The notes under the pieces: model-generated
Databases searched by the model: none
Seen by the model: the letters and a program-made list of their open reading frames with translations, nothing else
Told to the model about the DNA's origin: nothing
From: Oscillatoriales cyanobacterium
GTDB lineage: Bacteria; Cyanobacteriota; Cyanobacteriia; Cyanobacteriales; Microcoleaceae
Direction of reading: 5' to 3'
DNA: 55,457 nt
NCBI GenBank assembly: GCA_004293365.1
Contig: RDYN01000050.1
Span: 1-55,457 of the forward strand
Program-made: the position numbers and the translations under genes
Shown here: piece after piece, positions 26,265-35,483 of the stretch
Layout of the letters: every line of letters starts with the position of its first letter
Numbering within the stretch: position 1 is the first letter of the stretch

Positions 26265-26294
26265 ATTATATGTTGATAAGGGTGAAAATTCCAA
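26265..26294 (-). promoter_or_regulatory. probable rpsD promoter
   Basis: On the minus strand TTGGAA (26294-26289) and TATAAT (26270-26265) are separated by 18 bp, giving a start near 26258, about 40 bases before the rpsD ATG. Confidence 0.5.
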
Positions 26295-26409
26295 CAAAAA
26301 TCGATTAAAAAAATCGATCGACCGCAGCCATCCGTAATGTGCGGTAAATTCTGAAGTAAAAGCCGATCGAGCGACCCAACCAGCCCAAAAACTTACAAAT
26401 CGAGCTGCC

Positions 26410-27018
26410 ATGCACAACCGCAAATTTTCCCAAAATTCTTCCCCAAAGCCAGCACCGCGCTGGATGTTGGCTCTCGGCACTCCCTTAGTCGCGCTGAGTT
26501 TGTTGGCAACAGCACTGCCAATCTCGCCAGCATCAGCCATCACCCTGAGATTCCCGCGAACTCAAAATCCCTATCGCGTCTGCGCTAAGGAACTAATCGA
26601 AGCCGGAGTCGGTGCAGAGGAAGCAGCAGCAGCTTGTGCCGACGCGCTCCACCCCCGCGACATATCTAGATGCGCCCTCCAAATCAACCGCAAAACCAAT
26701 ATTTCTGGTATCGAAGCGCTCTCTAGCTGTCGGCGGGTGAGGCGCCCGGACGAATTAACTACTTGCGTGGTGAATATTAATAGCAAAACTAAAACTCAAC
26801 CTGCTGCTGCCCTGTTAGTTCTTGATGGGTGCCGCCGCAGTTTATTGCCAGAAGTGTTTGCTGAATGCGTAGTCGGGTTGAGCGGCAGGCTCGACTTTCC
26901 CACGGACAGGTTAATTGCCACTTGTCTCGATCCCAGGGGTACAGTGAGCCAGTTGGACGGGCGTCCTGCACCGACACCTCCTACGGAGTTAATTCCACCG
27001 CCTTCGCGGCTCAATTAA
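26410..27018 (+). CDS. secreted cysteine-rich protein, function unknown
   Basis: Protein of 202 residues. A basic N-terminus is followed by a hydrophobic stretch (about 19-40) and a cleavage site after SPASA, so it is probably exported to the periplasm. The mature part has about eight cysteines at roughly regular 17-20-residue spacing in the pattern C-A-x-x-(L/I), for example RVCAKELIEAG, ISRCALQINR, TTCVVNIN and FAECVVGLSG. This suggests an internal repeat with disulfides. The C-terminus is proline-rich. The gene is divergent from rpsD. I do not know its role; it looks conserved in style with other cyanobacterial envelope proteins. Confidence 0.75.
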   Translation: MHNRKFSQNSSPKPAPRWMLALGTPLVALSLLATALPISPASAITLRFPRTQNPYRVCAKELIEAGVGAEEAAAACADALHPRDISRCALQINRKTNISGIEALSSCRRVRRPDELTTCVVNINSKTKTQPAAALLVLDGCRRSLLPEVFAECVVGLSGRLDFPTDRLIATCLDPRGTVSQLDGRPAPTPPTELIPPPSRLN

Positions 27019-27022
27019 TTAG

Positions 27023-27270
27023 TTATGGGTAATTGGGAATTGGGCAAACAGGGAATTGGGCAAACAGGGAATTGGGAATTGGTAATTGGGAATTGGTAAT
27101 TGGGAATTGGTAATTGGTAATTGGTAATTAGGCAACTCTCACCTATTCCTCTCCCTTCTTCCCTCTTCCTTCCTTCGGCTACGCTGACTGACAAGTCTTT
27201 TTACCCGCTCGCGAAGCCTTTATAGCCTTCTTCCTTCTTCCTTCTTCCTTCTTCCTTCTTCCTTCTTTCT
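27023..27270. repeat. tandem GGGAATTGG and CTTCTTCC tracts
   Basis: From 27026 the plus strand carries repeated units of GGGAATTGGGCAAACA and GGTAATTGGGAATT. A pyrimidine tract of CCTTCTT units (27220-27270) reaches to within 10 bases of the rhodanese start. A similar tract occurs at 51391-51450. Confidence 0.8.
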
Positions 27271-27279
27271 TCTAATCAA

Positions 27280-27627
27280 ATGTCAGAAATTTTTGGTCAA
27301 ATTACAGTCGAAGAATTAGGTCGGAAATTAGCAGAAACTAATGCCGATCGATTGCAGCTTGTAGACGTGCGGGAACCTTACGAAATTGAACTCGCAGCGC
27401 TGCCGGGATTTGTGGTTTTTCCGCTAAGCGAGTTTGCCCAATGGTCTGGTGATATTGACGATCGACTAAATCGCGACACAGAAACCCTAGTGCTGTGCCA
27501 CCACGGAGTGCGATCGGCTCAAATGTGCCAGTGGTTGAGCGATCGGGGATTTATCCATGTTAAAAATATCCTTGGTGGCATCGATGCTTACTCCATATTG
27601 GTCGATCGCACTGTGCCGCGCTATTAA
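27280..27627 (+). CDS. single-domain rhodanese-like protein
   Basis: Protein of 115 residues of the rhodanese fold. It has LVDVREPYEIELAALPG near the start and the active-site loop LVLCHHGVRSAQM, whose cysteine would carry the persulfide. The C-terminus GFIHVKNILGGIDAYS closes the domain. Such small proteins move sulfane sulfur in the cytoplasm; the acceptor is unknown. The start codon follows a pyrimidine-rich repeat rather than a purine-rich ribosome site. Confidence 0.92.
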   Translation: MSEIFGQITVEELGRKLAETNADRLQLVDVREPYEIELAALPGFVVFPLSEFAQWSGDIDDRLNRDTETLVLCHHGVRSAQMCQWLSDRGFIHVKNILGGIDAYSILVDRTVPRY

Positions 27628-27639
27628 TCTGATGCCCAC

Positions 27640-27795
27640 TCTAACTACCGCAATATAGGTTCTCTCGTTCGGGATACAAGTCCTCCGATCCTGCGGACTC
27701 GCATTCCGAACGATCGAACCTTTGCAATATAGGTTCGCAGTCAGGACTTTAGTCCTCTCTTGGATGCGGACTCGCATTCCGAACGATCGAACCTT
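27640..27795. repeat. two copies of a GATCGAACCTTTG-ended repeat
   Basis: GCGGACTCGCATTCCGAACG followed by ATCGAACCTTTG occurs twice (27702 and 27765), each preceded by an AGTCCT-containing arm. It belongs to the same palindromic family as 5200-5403 in a diverged form. Confidence 0.7.
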
Positions 27796-27832
27796 TGTTT
27801 ATTATTGGGTTTGGGCTGACAGGATCTGAATT

Positions 27833-29557
27833 CTAATTAACAGCAGCAAATCGAAAATTTAACAGCGTACTCATAGTGATCCGATCGCGCCCGTGCCTTT
27901 TTGAGTCATAAAGAGCCTCATCAGCCGCCAGTACCAGCGTTGCTGCATCATTTTCCGGGCCGGGAACAACGCTGGCAATTCCCAAACTAATTGTCACCAC
28001 AGAATTAGGCAAACAGTCAACATTCTCCGGGTCAAAAATAATACTCAAAGCTTTAACTTTCGCTCTAATCTGTTCAGCAATAACCAAAGCGCCCGTTGCA
28101 TCTGTTTGAGGTAAAACGATCGCAAATTCCTCACCGCCGTAGCGAGCAGCTACATCAGCAGGACGCTGGAGCGATCGGCGAATTGCCTGAGCTACCGAGC
28201 GCAAACAACTATCTCCAGCTTGATGTCCGTAGGTATCGTTATAAATTTTGAAATAATCGATGTCGCACAAAATTAAAGATATCGGAGACTCATCGCGAGC
28301 ATTATGTTTCCATTGGGCTCGCAAGCAACTGTCAAAATGTCGTCTGTTGCCAATTTGGGTAAGTTCGTCCACATTCACCAAAGCTAGCAGTCTTTCATTT
28401 TCTTGCTGCAACTCCTCAAAACCGACAGCCGAGAAACCGTCCTCGCACAAATTTTGCTCTTGAAAATACAGGCGATATAATTCGCAAGACAAACTACAGT
28501 TATTACCCTCTAATTTGACAAGCCCCATGCTATCTAACTGATAGGCCATCAAAGGTTCGAGGTGAAGGCTATTTTTAACATCCAGAACCTGTTGGAACGC
28601 CCATGCGAGTTCTGGCTTCTGCTGAATGGCGATCGACTGATTTCGCAAGTAGTCGCTATAAATTCCGCTTTGAGTAGGAGCTGCTTTTAATAGTTGTTCC
28701 AACTCGGCTCGCCCCAGCTCCTCCCCAGACTCATTCTCCCCAACCGACAGGCGGTTTTGCTGTAAAATTGCCAGGTGATAAAGCGCTAAATGCACTAAAT
28801 AAGGATGACCGCCTACCATTTGCATTAATTGCTCGACGGGATAGCTGTCGTTCCAGTTCAGTCCGTGCCGGCGCGCCAACTCTTGGACTTGTTCGGCACT
28901 AAATTCTGAGAGTTTAATCGGCAGCCCTACATTGAATGGAGATTGATTGAGACTCAAAGCAATATAAATTTCTGTCGAGTGAATGACTGCGATTCGCAGT
29001 TTTTCCCAGGTTTCGCTCTGTCGCGCTTGTTCGTACCAAAAACGGAGCAGCGGCAGGAATTCTTGAGCGATATTGGCGCGTTCAAATACTCGGTTTACTT
29101 CGTTGAGTACCAAGAAAAGGGGACTGTCAATTTGTTCGAGCAAATAGTTCTCGAAGTAAAGAGAGCAGCTTACTTTGCTCCCCATATCTTCATCCCAAAA
29201 TTCATTGAGATTTGGTTCGAGTTTGAGTTGGCGAGCGACATTGACACACAACCAGCGCAAAAATTTATCTACATTAGCAAAAACTGCTTCGTCGGCTTGC
29301 TGAAAGTCTACAGTGACTGTGCGGTATCCGCGATCGACCGCAGCCTTAATTATCCGCAGCATCAGGGAACTTTTGCCCATTTTTCGGGGAGCTTTAATCC
29401 GAATCAGACTCCCTGGCTTGCTAATTTCTGCACAAGCTCGGGCTTCGGCGGGCGATCGATCGATATAAAATGCAGAGTCAAGCGGTATAGGGCCCCCAGG
29501 AAATTCTAGGTGTGCAACCGTTTGGATTAAATTTGGTGATTTTTGGATTCGTGCCAT
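27833..29557 (-). CDS. AAA-like domain protein with C-terminal diguanylate cyclase (GGDEF)
   Basis: Protein of 574 residues with two modules. The first 330 residues form an AAA-like (AAA_35) ATPase: FYIDRSPAEARACAEI, the P-loop IKAPRKMGKSSLMLRII, FLVLNEVNRVF in the Walker B position, and SEFSAEQVQELARRHGL with GGHPYLVHLALYHL further on. After a linker, residues about 400-565 make a GGDEF domain with NRRHFDSCLRAQW, LCDIDYFKIYND and the catalytic loop RYGGEEFAIVLPQ. An R-x-x-D inhibitory site is not obvious. It should make cyclic di-GMP, with the ATPase part as a probable input or effector module. No membrane segment is seen. Confidence 0.9.
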   Translation of the reverse strand: MARIQKSPNLIQTVAHLEFPGGPIPLDSAFYIDRSPAEARACAEISKPGSLIRIKAPRKMGKSSLMLRIIKAAVDRGYRTVTVDFQQADEAVFANVDKFLRWLCVNVARQLKLEPNLNEFWDEDMGSKVSCSLYFENYLLEQIDSPLFLVLNEVNRVFERANIAQEFLPLLRFWYEQARQSETWEKLRIAVIHSTEIYIALSLNQSPFNVGLPIKLSEFSAEQVQELARRHGLNWNDSYPVEQLMQMVGGHPYLVHLALYHLAILQQNRLSVGENESGEELGRAELEQLLKAAPTQSGIYSDYLRNQSIAIQQKPELAWAFQQVLDVKNSLHLEPLMAYQLDSMGLVKLEGNNCSLSCELYRLYFQEQNLCEDGFSAVGFEELQQENERLLALVNVDELTQIGNRRHFDSCLRAQWKHNARDESPISLILCDIDYFKIYNDTYGHQAGDSCLRSVAQAIRRSLQRPADVAARYGGEEFAIVLPQTDATGALVIAEQIRAKVKALSIIFDPENVDCLPNSVVTISLGIASVVPGPENDAATLVLAADEALYDSKRHGRDRITMSTLLNFRFAAVN

Positions 29558-29857
29558 AGTGCATCCGCGAGGCGATACCCTGACTGTATCTTACATCTCA
29601 AGGTTAGGGGGGGTAGAGGATCGGTGTCAAAGACTTATTGACAATCATACAAAATGTAAGTTTTTCAGGACTTCCCGGAACTGACTTTGTTATAGTAGTG
29701 TCACTTTAGCTAATCTCAAACCCTGCTTAAACTCGCAGCAGACCGACACAAATTTTCTGGCGATCGAGACGCGATGATTCTGCGCCTCTACCCGAAAAGT
29801 CAGTCGTCTGTCGCCCATGTCTTGCAGGATTCACACGAATCAAAGGAGAAATAATCA
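29558..29857. other. intergenic stretch upstream of metK
   Basis: No gene and no recognisable SAM-riboswitch core. A TATAGT hexamer near 29692 is a possible -10 box without a clear -35. The ribosome site AAGGAG at 29843-29848 serves the metK start. Confidence 0.4.
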
Positions 29858-31120
29858 TTGTCACGCCGCTACCTGTTTACCTCTGAATCCGTCACCGAAG
29901 GCCATCCCGATAAAATCTGCGATCAAATTTCAGACACTATCTTAGATGCCTTGCTGACCGAAGACCCTAAAAGTCGCGTCGCAGCCGAAGTTGTCGTCAA
30001 CACGGGTTTGATGCTGCTGACGGGCGAAATTACCACGAAAGCTCAGGTAAATTACATAGAGTTGGCGCGGAAAAAAATAGCCGATATTGGCTACATCCAC
30101 GCTGATAACGGCTTTTCTGCCAATAGCTGCTCGGTGTTGGTGGCTCTGGACTCTCAATCTCCCGATATTGCCCAAGGGGTGAATACGGCTCACGAAAGTC
30201 GGGAACAATCCAGTGAAGAGGAGTTGGATGCGATCGGTGCTGGCGACCAAGGCTTGATGTTCGGTTTTGCTTGCAACGAAACGCCGGAATTGATGCCTTT
30301 ACCAATTAGTTTAGCGCACCGGATTTGCCGCCAACTGGCCGCAGTCCGCAAAACAGGTCAATTGCCTTACCTGCGTCCGGACGGTAAAAGCCAAGTTACC
30401 GTAGCTTACGAAGACGGGAAACCTGTTGGCATTGATACGATCTTAATTTCTACGCAGCACACTGAGGCGATCGGCGATATCACCGAAACAGCCGCGGTTC
30501 AAGCCAAGATTAAAGCAGACCTTTGGACTGCTGTTGTCCAACCCGTGTTTGCCGATATTAGCATCAAGCCGGATGCAGAAACTCGCTTCCTTGTCAACCC
30601 CACTGGCAAATTTGTCGTCGGCGGGCCTCAAGGAGATTCGGGTTTGACTGGCCGCAAAATTATTGTGGATACCTACGGCGGCTATTCCCGTCACGGCGGC
30701 GGTGCTTTTTCTGGGAAAGACCCCACGAAGGTAGACCGCAGCGCGGCTTATGCTTGTCGCTATGTTGCTAAAAATATCGTGGCGGCCGGTTTGGCCGAAA
30801 AGTGCGAAGTGCAGTTGAGTTATGCGATCGGCGTAGCGCGCCCTGTTAGCATGATGATCGAAACTTTTGGCACTGGTAAAGCTGATGACGATCGCCTTTT
30901 GGAAGTTGTGAAGCAGCATTTTGAACTGCGTCCTGCGGGCATCATTCAGGCATTTAACTTGCAGAATTTGCCAGCGGAAAGAGGCGGCCGTTTCTATCAA
31001 GATGTGGCGGCTTACGGTCACTTCGGACGCACCGATTTAGAGTTGCCTTGGGAGCAAACTGATAAGGCCGAGCTTTTGAAGGAAGCCTTGAGCCAGCAGT
31101 TGTCTGGAGTAGCTAAATAG
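29858..31120 (+). CDS. metK: S-adenosylmethionine synthetase, TTG start
   Basis: Enzyme of 420 residues making AdoMet from methionine and ATP. The signatures [30 protein letters not shown] and [19 protein letters not shown] are intact. The start is TTG at 29858: the reading frame [10 protein letters not shown] begins there in cyanobacterial homologues, AAGGAG lies 9 bases upstream, and no nearby ATG in frame exists. A TTG start may set a lower translation rate. The product feeds the methyltransferases in this window (CbiD, the DNA methylase) and, through methylthioadenosine, the MtnA pathway. Confidence 0.97.
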   Translation: MSRRYLFTSESVTEGHPDKICDQISDTILDALLTEDPKSRVAAEVVVNTGLMLLTGEITTKAQVNYIELARKKIADIGYIHADNGFSANSCSVLVALDSQSPDIAQGVNTAHESREQSSEEELDAIGAGDQGLMFGFACNETPELMPLPISLAHRICRQLAAVRKTGQLPYLRPDGKSQVTVAYEDGKPVGIDTILISTQHTEAIGDITETAAVQAKIKADLWTAVVQPVFADISIKPDAETRFLVNPTGKFVVGGPQGDSGLTGRKIIVDTYGGYSRHGGGAFSGKDPTKVDRSAAYACRYVAKNIVAAGLAEKCEVQLSYAIGVARPVSMMIETFGTGKADDDRLLEVVKQHFELRPAGIIQAFNLQNLPAERGGRFYQDVAAYGHFGRTDLELPWEQTDKAELLKEALSQQLSGVAK

Positions 31121-31129
31121 TACAATTTT

Positions 31130-31150
31130 GGGGCGCGCCCTCCGCGCCCC
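31130..31150. terminator. bidirectional hairpin between metK and the PEP-CTERM gene
   Basis: GGGGCGC and GCGCCCC form a 7-bp G+C stem with a 7-base loop. It is flanked by AATTTT on one side and ATTTATT on the other, and sits between the two convergent stop codons. Confidence 0.7.
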
Positions 31151-31155
31151 ATTTA

Positions 31156-31812
31156 TTAGTTACTTACCATCTTTTTTCTTTTCTTGACTGCGAGAATACT
31201 TGTCAAACCCAAAATCGCACCTGCGATTGTTGTCGGTTCTGGAACTGGTTCGGAAACCACTATTTCAGGCCCAAAATAACTGACGGTAGCAGTTTGTCCG
31301 CCGGCATTGGGACGCCCCATAGACCTTCTATCAGATACGAATTGATTATTATCTATCCTCCAAATAGCATTATGTGGATCGAGAAAAGAGTTCCCGCTAA
31401 AGCTCAGCCCTACCAATCGCCCCGAGCGCACGTTGACCACTCCACCCGATACACGATACAAGTACCAACTCTCTGTTATTGCTAAAGGTGTCCCCAAAAA
31501 ATTATAAGAGAAAGGAATCTGAGGTTCGCGATGACGGTCCAGAGGCAATAGATAATTGAAGACTCCAGACAGTACACTCACTGATTCATCACCAACACCT
31601 GTTAAAGATGAGTTGTCAAAGCTGAAAGAACCGCTGTAATTAGCAATGTAAGGCTCGGGAAAGCTTTGGAATAAACTTGTAGCATCGACTGTAAAATTGT
31701 AAGTCAGAGTAGCTGCTTGTGCTTCGGCAGCAAATTGAGTTAATATGACTCCACAGGCCAAGACCCTACTTGCGATTGCAACACTTAATTGACTCCCTTT
31801 ATATTTAGCCAT
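31156..31812 (-). CDS. PEP-CTERM sorting domain protein
   Basis: Exported protein of 218 residues. The N-terminal signal peptide is SVAIASRVLACGVILT followed by an AEAQA cleavage region. The body is rich in beta structure with SYNFLGTPLAITESWYLY. The C-terminus is a classic sorting signal: VPEPTTIAGAILGLTSIL (membrane segment) and a basic end KKRKKM. Such proteins are processed by exosortase and linked with the cell surface or extracellular polymer. The substrate or role of this one is unknown. The exosortase gene is not in the window. Confidence 0.9.
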   Translation of the reverse strand: MAKYKGSQLSVAIASRVLACGVILTQFAAEAQAATLTYNFTVDATSLFQSFPEPYIANYSGSFSFDNSSLTGVGDESVSVLSGVFNYLLPLDRHREPQIPFSYNFLGTPLAITESWYLYRVSGGVVNVRSGRLVGLSFSGNSFLDPHNAIWRIDNNQFVSDRRSMGRPNAGGQTATVSYFGPEIVVSEPVPEPTTIAGAILGLTSILAVKKRKKMVSN

Positions 31813-32026
31813 TTTGTGTTCTGGATAAATTATTGTATGTTACGACTCTAAACTTTGATGAATGGAATGTCTATACAAAAGCTATGTCTTTGCTTAAACT
31901 TTACAATATTTAGCTAGAGTATGTAGAATAAATGAAGTTCTAAAATCTTTTAAGTTTGATTAAGTATATTAACCAAAAAATCTATACAATTTTTGATATT
32001 TTATACACAATTAGTATGTTATATTA

Positions 32027-33190
32027 ATGGCATTTTTTCCTTCTTTCCAGTCAGCAATTCGCAGTTTTACATCAGCACTAAAACAGCGGTTTACTGCTGA
32101 ATTTTATCCACAAAATCCAGCAGCGCTGCCGAGTTCGTCGGCGCCTGAATGTGGAATGCGCGGCGTTTGGATACCCAGCACCGACTGCCAAGTTCTCACT
32201 TCAAAACAGCGGATTGCTGAGGCAATAAATTTTCTTGCAGATACGGGATTTAATACAGTATTTCCTGTAGTTTGGAACCGTGGTTTTACGACTTATCCTT
32301 CTCAAATAATGCGCGAACAATTTGGGGTTGAAATTGACGCGCGCTATCAAGGTCGCGACCCTTTGGCAGAATTAATTGTTGAGGCTAATAGAGTTGGTTT
32401 AAAAGTTATTCCTTGGTTTGAATACGGATTTGTGAGTTCTTATAATCTCAACGGCGGTCATTTGCTGGCGAAGAAACCGGAATGGGCGGCGCGCGATTGT
32501 AATGGCAATTTACTTAAGAAAAATAAGTTTGAATGGATGAATTCTCTTGACCCGGAAGTGCAAGATTTTTTGCTGGGGTTGATGCTGGAAGTTGCGAGGA
32601 ATTATCCGGTACATGGCGTTCAAGGAGACGATCGCATTGCGCTACCCTGTGAAGGCGGTTATGATGCAAAAACGGTTAAACGCTACCGCCAAGAGTGCGG
32701 GAGAGAACCGCCACAGAATTGTAGAGAGCAACATTGGCTGCACTGGCGGGCTGATATAATTACTGAGTTTGTGGCTCGATTGCATCGAGAATTGAAGGCT
32801 ATTAATCCAGATTTGTTGCTGTCGATGTCGCCGAGTCCCTATGACTGGGGACTCGTGGAATATTTGCAAGATTCTCTATCTTGGGTTGACAAAAAGTTGG
32901 TTGATATGCTTCACCCGCAGTTTTACCGCCGCGATTTTAACGGTTACAAACAATTGCTCGATCGACTGATCGATGGACAACTTACCTGCGAGCAAGTGTC
33001 CTGTGTGTCTCCCGGTATCCTGTTGGCGAATCGAGGGGGCAATTATAGCATGAATCCGGAGCTGTTGTTGCAAGTAATTGCTTACAACCGCGCTCGCGGC
33101 GTTCCAGGAGAAGTGCTGTTTTTTTACGAAGGTTTGCGGGATAACGATAATGCTTTGGCTGAGGCTTTGAAAAATGGGCCCTACGGTTGA
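32027..33190 (+). CDS. GH10-like glycoside hydrolase (GHL10/DUF187 family)
   Basis: Protein of 387 residues with a TIM-barrel hydrolase pattern of the GHL10 family. Conserved blocks are MRGVWIPST, NFLADTGFNTVFPVVWNRGF, GLKVIPWFEYGF, WMNSLDPEVQDFLLGLMLEV and GVQGDDRIALP, with acidic residues on the C-terminal ends of the strands. Homologues often carry a signal peptide; here the first 40 residues are only weakly hydrophobic and no clear signal is seen. Substrates of the family are complex glycans. The gene is single and starts after an A/T-rich region with no strong ribosome site. Confidence 0.88.
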   Translation: MAFFPSFQSAIRSFTSALKQRFTAEFYPQNPAALPSSSAPECGMRGVWIPSTDCQVLTSKQRIAEAINFLADTGFNTVFPVVWNRGFTTYPSQIMREQFGVEIDARYQGRDPLAELIVEANRVGLKVIPWFEYGFVSSYNLNGGHLLAKKPEWAARDCNGNLLKKNKFEWMNSLDPEVQDFLLGLMLEVARNYPVHGVQGDDRIALPCEGGYDAKTVKRYRQECGREPPQNCREQHWLHWRADIITEFVARLHRELKAINPDLLLSMSPSPYDWGLVEYLQDSLSWVDKKLVDMLHPQFYRRDFNGYKQLLDRLIDGQLTCEQVSCVSPGILLANRGGNYSMNPELLLQVIAYNRARGVPGEVLFFYEGLRDNDNALAEALKNGPYG

Positions 33191-33369
33191 CACTCTCCCG
33201 GAATCGGGCTGTTTCCGGTTTGTTGCGTTCAACGGAGTCGATCGATATTTGAACCCAACTTGGTATAAAATGATATAGCGCAGAGCAAGTCTAGCAAACA
33301 GTGCATCGATGCCAAGCAGCAAGCGCTACTAATTGTTAAGGCGATCGCCCAAAAAAACAGATAATCAAT

Positions 33370-33481
33370 TTAGGGCATAGGGCATAGGGCATAGGGCCTA
33401 GGGCTCCGTGGGCATAGGCCTCCGTGGGCCTAGGGCTCCGTGGGCTTGTGGGCATACCTGACTTTTTTGAGAACCGCTATA
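33370..33481. mobile_element. short inverted-repeat element, copy 4 (left end missing)
   Basis: The right end GCATACCTGACTTTTTTGAG followed by AACCGCTATA is the same as in copy 1. The interior is a run of ATAGGGC heptamers and CTCCGTGGGC units. The expected TATAGC left end is absent, so this copy is 5'-truncated. Confidence 0.65.
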
Positions 33482-33602
33482 TTTTATAAGTGGTGCAAGT
33501 TTTTTTATCAGTTGAGTTTTGTAGGTGCAGGCGTATTTTCTTAAAGAAACCGAGTTTAAAAAGAGCAATCTCAAACGATCGCCAAAATATGAGGATAAAT
33601 GA

Positions 33603-35483
33603 ATGAACTCAGTAGCAACCCTCATCCAACAGCTACCAGAGCTCAGCGATGCTGAATTCAACCAAAAATATTTGAAACAAAAACAAGGGATGCACGCCTT
33701 GGCGACAATATTGCCGCAAGTAGAACAGCAAAGTCTGGCTTTGCGCGCAGTAAAATTAGCCCTAAAAGTAAATTTAAAACTCGGCTCGAAGCTAGCAGGA
33801 ATGGTAAAGCCGGAGTTTCAACTAAAAACAGTAAGATTAATCGTAAAAATTAAAACTTCCCTGCCGCTCAAAATTCAACTGCTGGCACTAACAAGTTCCG
33901 ATATGGCAATTCCAATACTTGTCAAAGCATTGAACCACAAAGACAGTGCCGTGCGCCTTCATTGCATTCGGGCGATCGGGCAAATTGGTTCTAGGGCGGC
34001 AGTAATTGAATTAGCGCGGGTGCTCGAATCTGCCGATTCCCAAGCGCAAGCTTGGGCCGCTTGGGCCCTGGGAGAAATTGACTCGAAACCAGCAGCCGCA
34101 GCACTGATCGAAGCTCTCAACCACAAAGCCGCCGGAGTCCGCGCCTGGGCGGTTTGGGCCTTGGGTAAAATCAACCCCAAAATAGCCGTCCCCGCAACGA
34201 TTAAAGCCCTGAAACATCAAGACTGCGAGGTGCGCTGGCGGGCCGCCGTAAATTGCGGGAAAATCGGGGTGGGTGAGGTAGTTCCGTGGCTGCTGAATGC
34301 CCTCAGAGACGAAAATCACCTCGTCCGTGCTAGGGCGGCGGTGGCTTTGGGGAAAATCGGCGATCGCGACGCAGTACCCCGCTTAGTAGAATTGCTTCAC
34401 GATCCTGACTCCTATGCCGTTTCTTTGAGGGCCGCCGAGGCCTTGGGACAAATCGGGACGGAAACGGCTGTGGCTGGGCTGCTGCAAGCCCTCAACCACG
34501 AGGACTCAGATGTGCGCGGCAGTGCAGTTTCTGCCTTGGGGGAAATCAGCAGCGAGGTGGCTGCTGTGGCGGTAATGCGATCGCTCTCGGATCGAGACAT
34601 TTTCGTGCGCGGCAGGGCTGCTGTTGCCCTGGGGAACATCAATACAGCGGGAGATGCTAACTTGCAAAAAATGGTGGCCGCGGGACTGGCGATCGCCCTA
34701 GGCGACAGTGAATCCTATGTGCGGTGGAGAGTTGCTGGTGCTTTGGGGCAGATTGGGACAGACGAGGCTGTAGCAGGTTTGGTGCGGCTGCTGGGAGACG
34801 AAACCTCTGGAGTGCGCCAAAAGGCTGTTAAATCCATCGGTCAAATTGGCTCTCGTGCTGCTCTTTTGGCTCTGGAAGCAGCTTTGAGACGCCAATTTGC
34901 TGACGTTCGCGCCCTTGCCGCCCAATATTTGCCGGATGTCGGCGCTGAGGTAAAAACAGTTTATTTTGAGCAGGAATCTGCTGCGGATGTCTCGGGTGAA
35001 AAACTGCCGAAAATCCAGATTGCTTCGGAAGCAGAAGCCACCGAATATATTATCGATCGCGCTGCGGGGTCCAATCTCCAATACCTGATCTCGATCGGCA
35101 CTCCCGGCGTACCCGAGCCCAAAACTTTTCACAAAATCCCGCACCGGCTGCGGTTAGAATTTAACGACCTCGACACTCCCGTTGACGATCCCGATCGCGT
35201 CTTGGCTACCATTGATGACGTACTCCAAATTATTGACTTCGCCCGCCAAATATCGGCGCACCCCGGCAAATTGCTCGTCTGCTGCCAAAGCGGCATCAGC
35301 CGTTCAACAGCCGCAGCTTTGACTGTTTGTGCTGCGCTGTTGGGCCGGGGCAAAGAAGGGGAAGCTTGGGCCGCGGTGCTTGCCGCCAGAGCCCAAGCCA
35401 GGCCGAATCGCTGGATTGTGCAATTGGCCGATGAAGCTTTGGGTAGAAATGGGAAGTTATCCGATTTGAGATTTGAGATTTGA
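33603..35483 (+). CDS. HEAT-repeat protein fused to a tyrosine-phosphatase-like domain
   Basis: Protein of 626 residues with two parts. From about residue 90 to 450 there are tandem PBS-lyase/HEAT-type repeats of about 31 residues, for example VRWRAAVNCGKIG, VRARAAVALGKIG and VRQKAVKSIGQIG. The C-terminal 150 residues carry a cysteine-phosphatase loop VCCQSGISRS with C561-x5-R567 and a candidate general acid in FNDLDTPVDDPDR. The style is that of the predicted protein tyrosine phosphatases related to COG5350. HEAT repeats would serve as a docking scaffold and the C-terminal part as the enzyme. The start follows GAGGATAAATGA, a good ribosome site. Neighbours give no clue to the target. Confidence 0.85.
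   Translation: MNSVATLIQQLPELSDAEFNQKYLKQKQGMHALATILPQVEQQSLALRAVKLALKVNLKLGSKLAGMVKPEFQLKTVRLIVKIKTSLPLKIQLLALTSSDMAIPILVKALNHKDSAVRLHCIRAIGQIGSRAAVIELARVLESADSQAQAWAAWALGEIDSKPAAAALIEALNHKAAGVRAWAVWALGKINPKIAVPATIKALKHQDCEVRWRAAVNCGKIGVGEVVPWLLNALRDENHLVRARAAVALGKIGDRDAVPRLVELLHDPDSYAVSLRAAEALGQIGTETAVAGLLQALNHEDSDVRGSAVSALGEISSEVAAVAVMRSLSDRDIFVRGRAAVALGNINTAGDANLQKMVAAGLAIALGDSESYVRWRVAGALGQIGTDEAVAGLVRLLGDETSGVRQKAVKSIGQIGSRAALLALEAALRRQFADVRALAAQYLPDVGAEVKTVYFEQESAADVSGEKLPKIQIASEAEATEYIIDRAAGSNLQYLISIGTPGVPEPKTFHKIPHRLRLEFNDLDTPVDDPDRVLATIDDVLQIIDFARQISAHPGKLLVCCQSGISRSTAAALTVCAALLGRGKEGEAWAAVLAARAQARPNRWIVQLADEALGRNGKLSDLRFEI

Noticed and set aside
29558..29857. SAM riboswitch upstream of metK
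   Set aside because: No conserved core of a SAM riboswitch was found; a covariance search would settle it.
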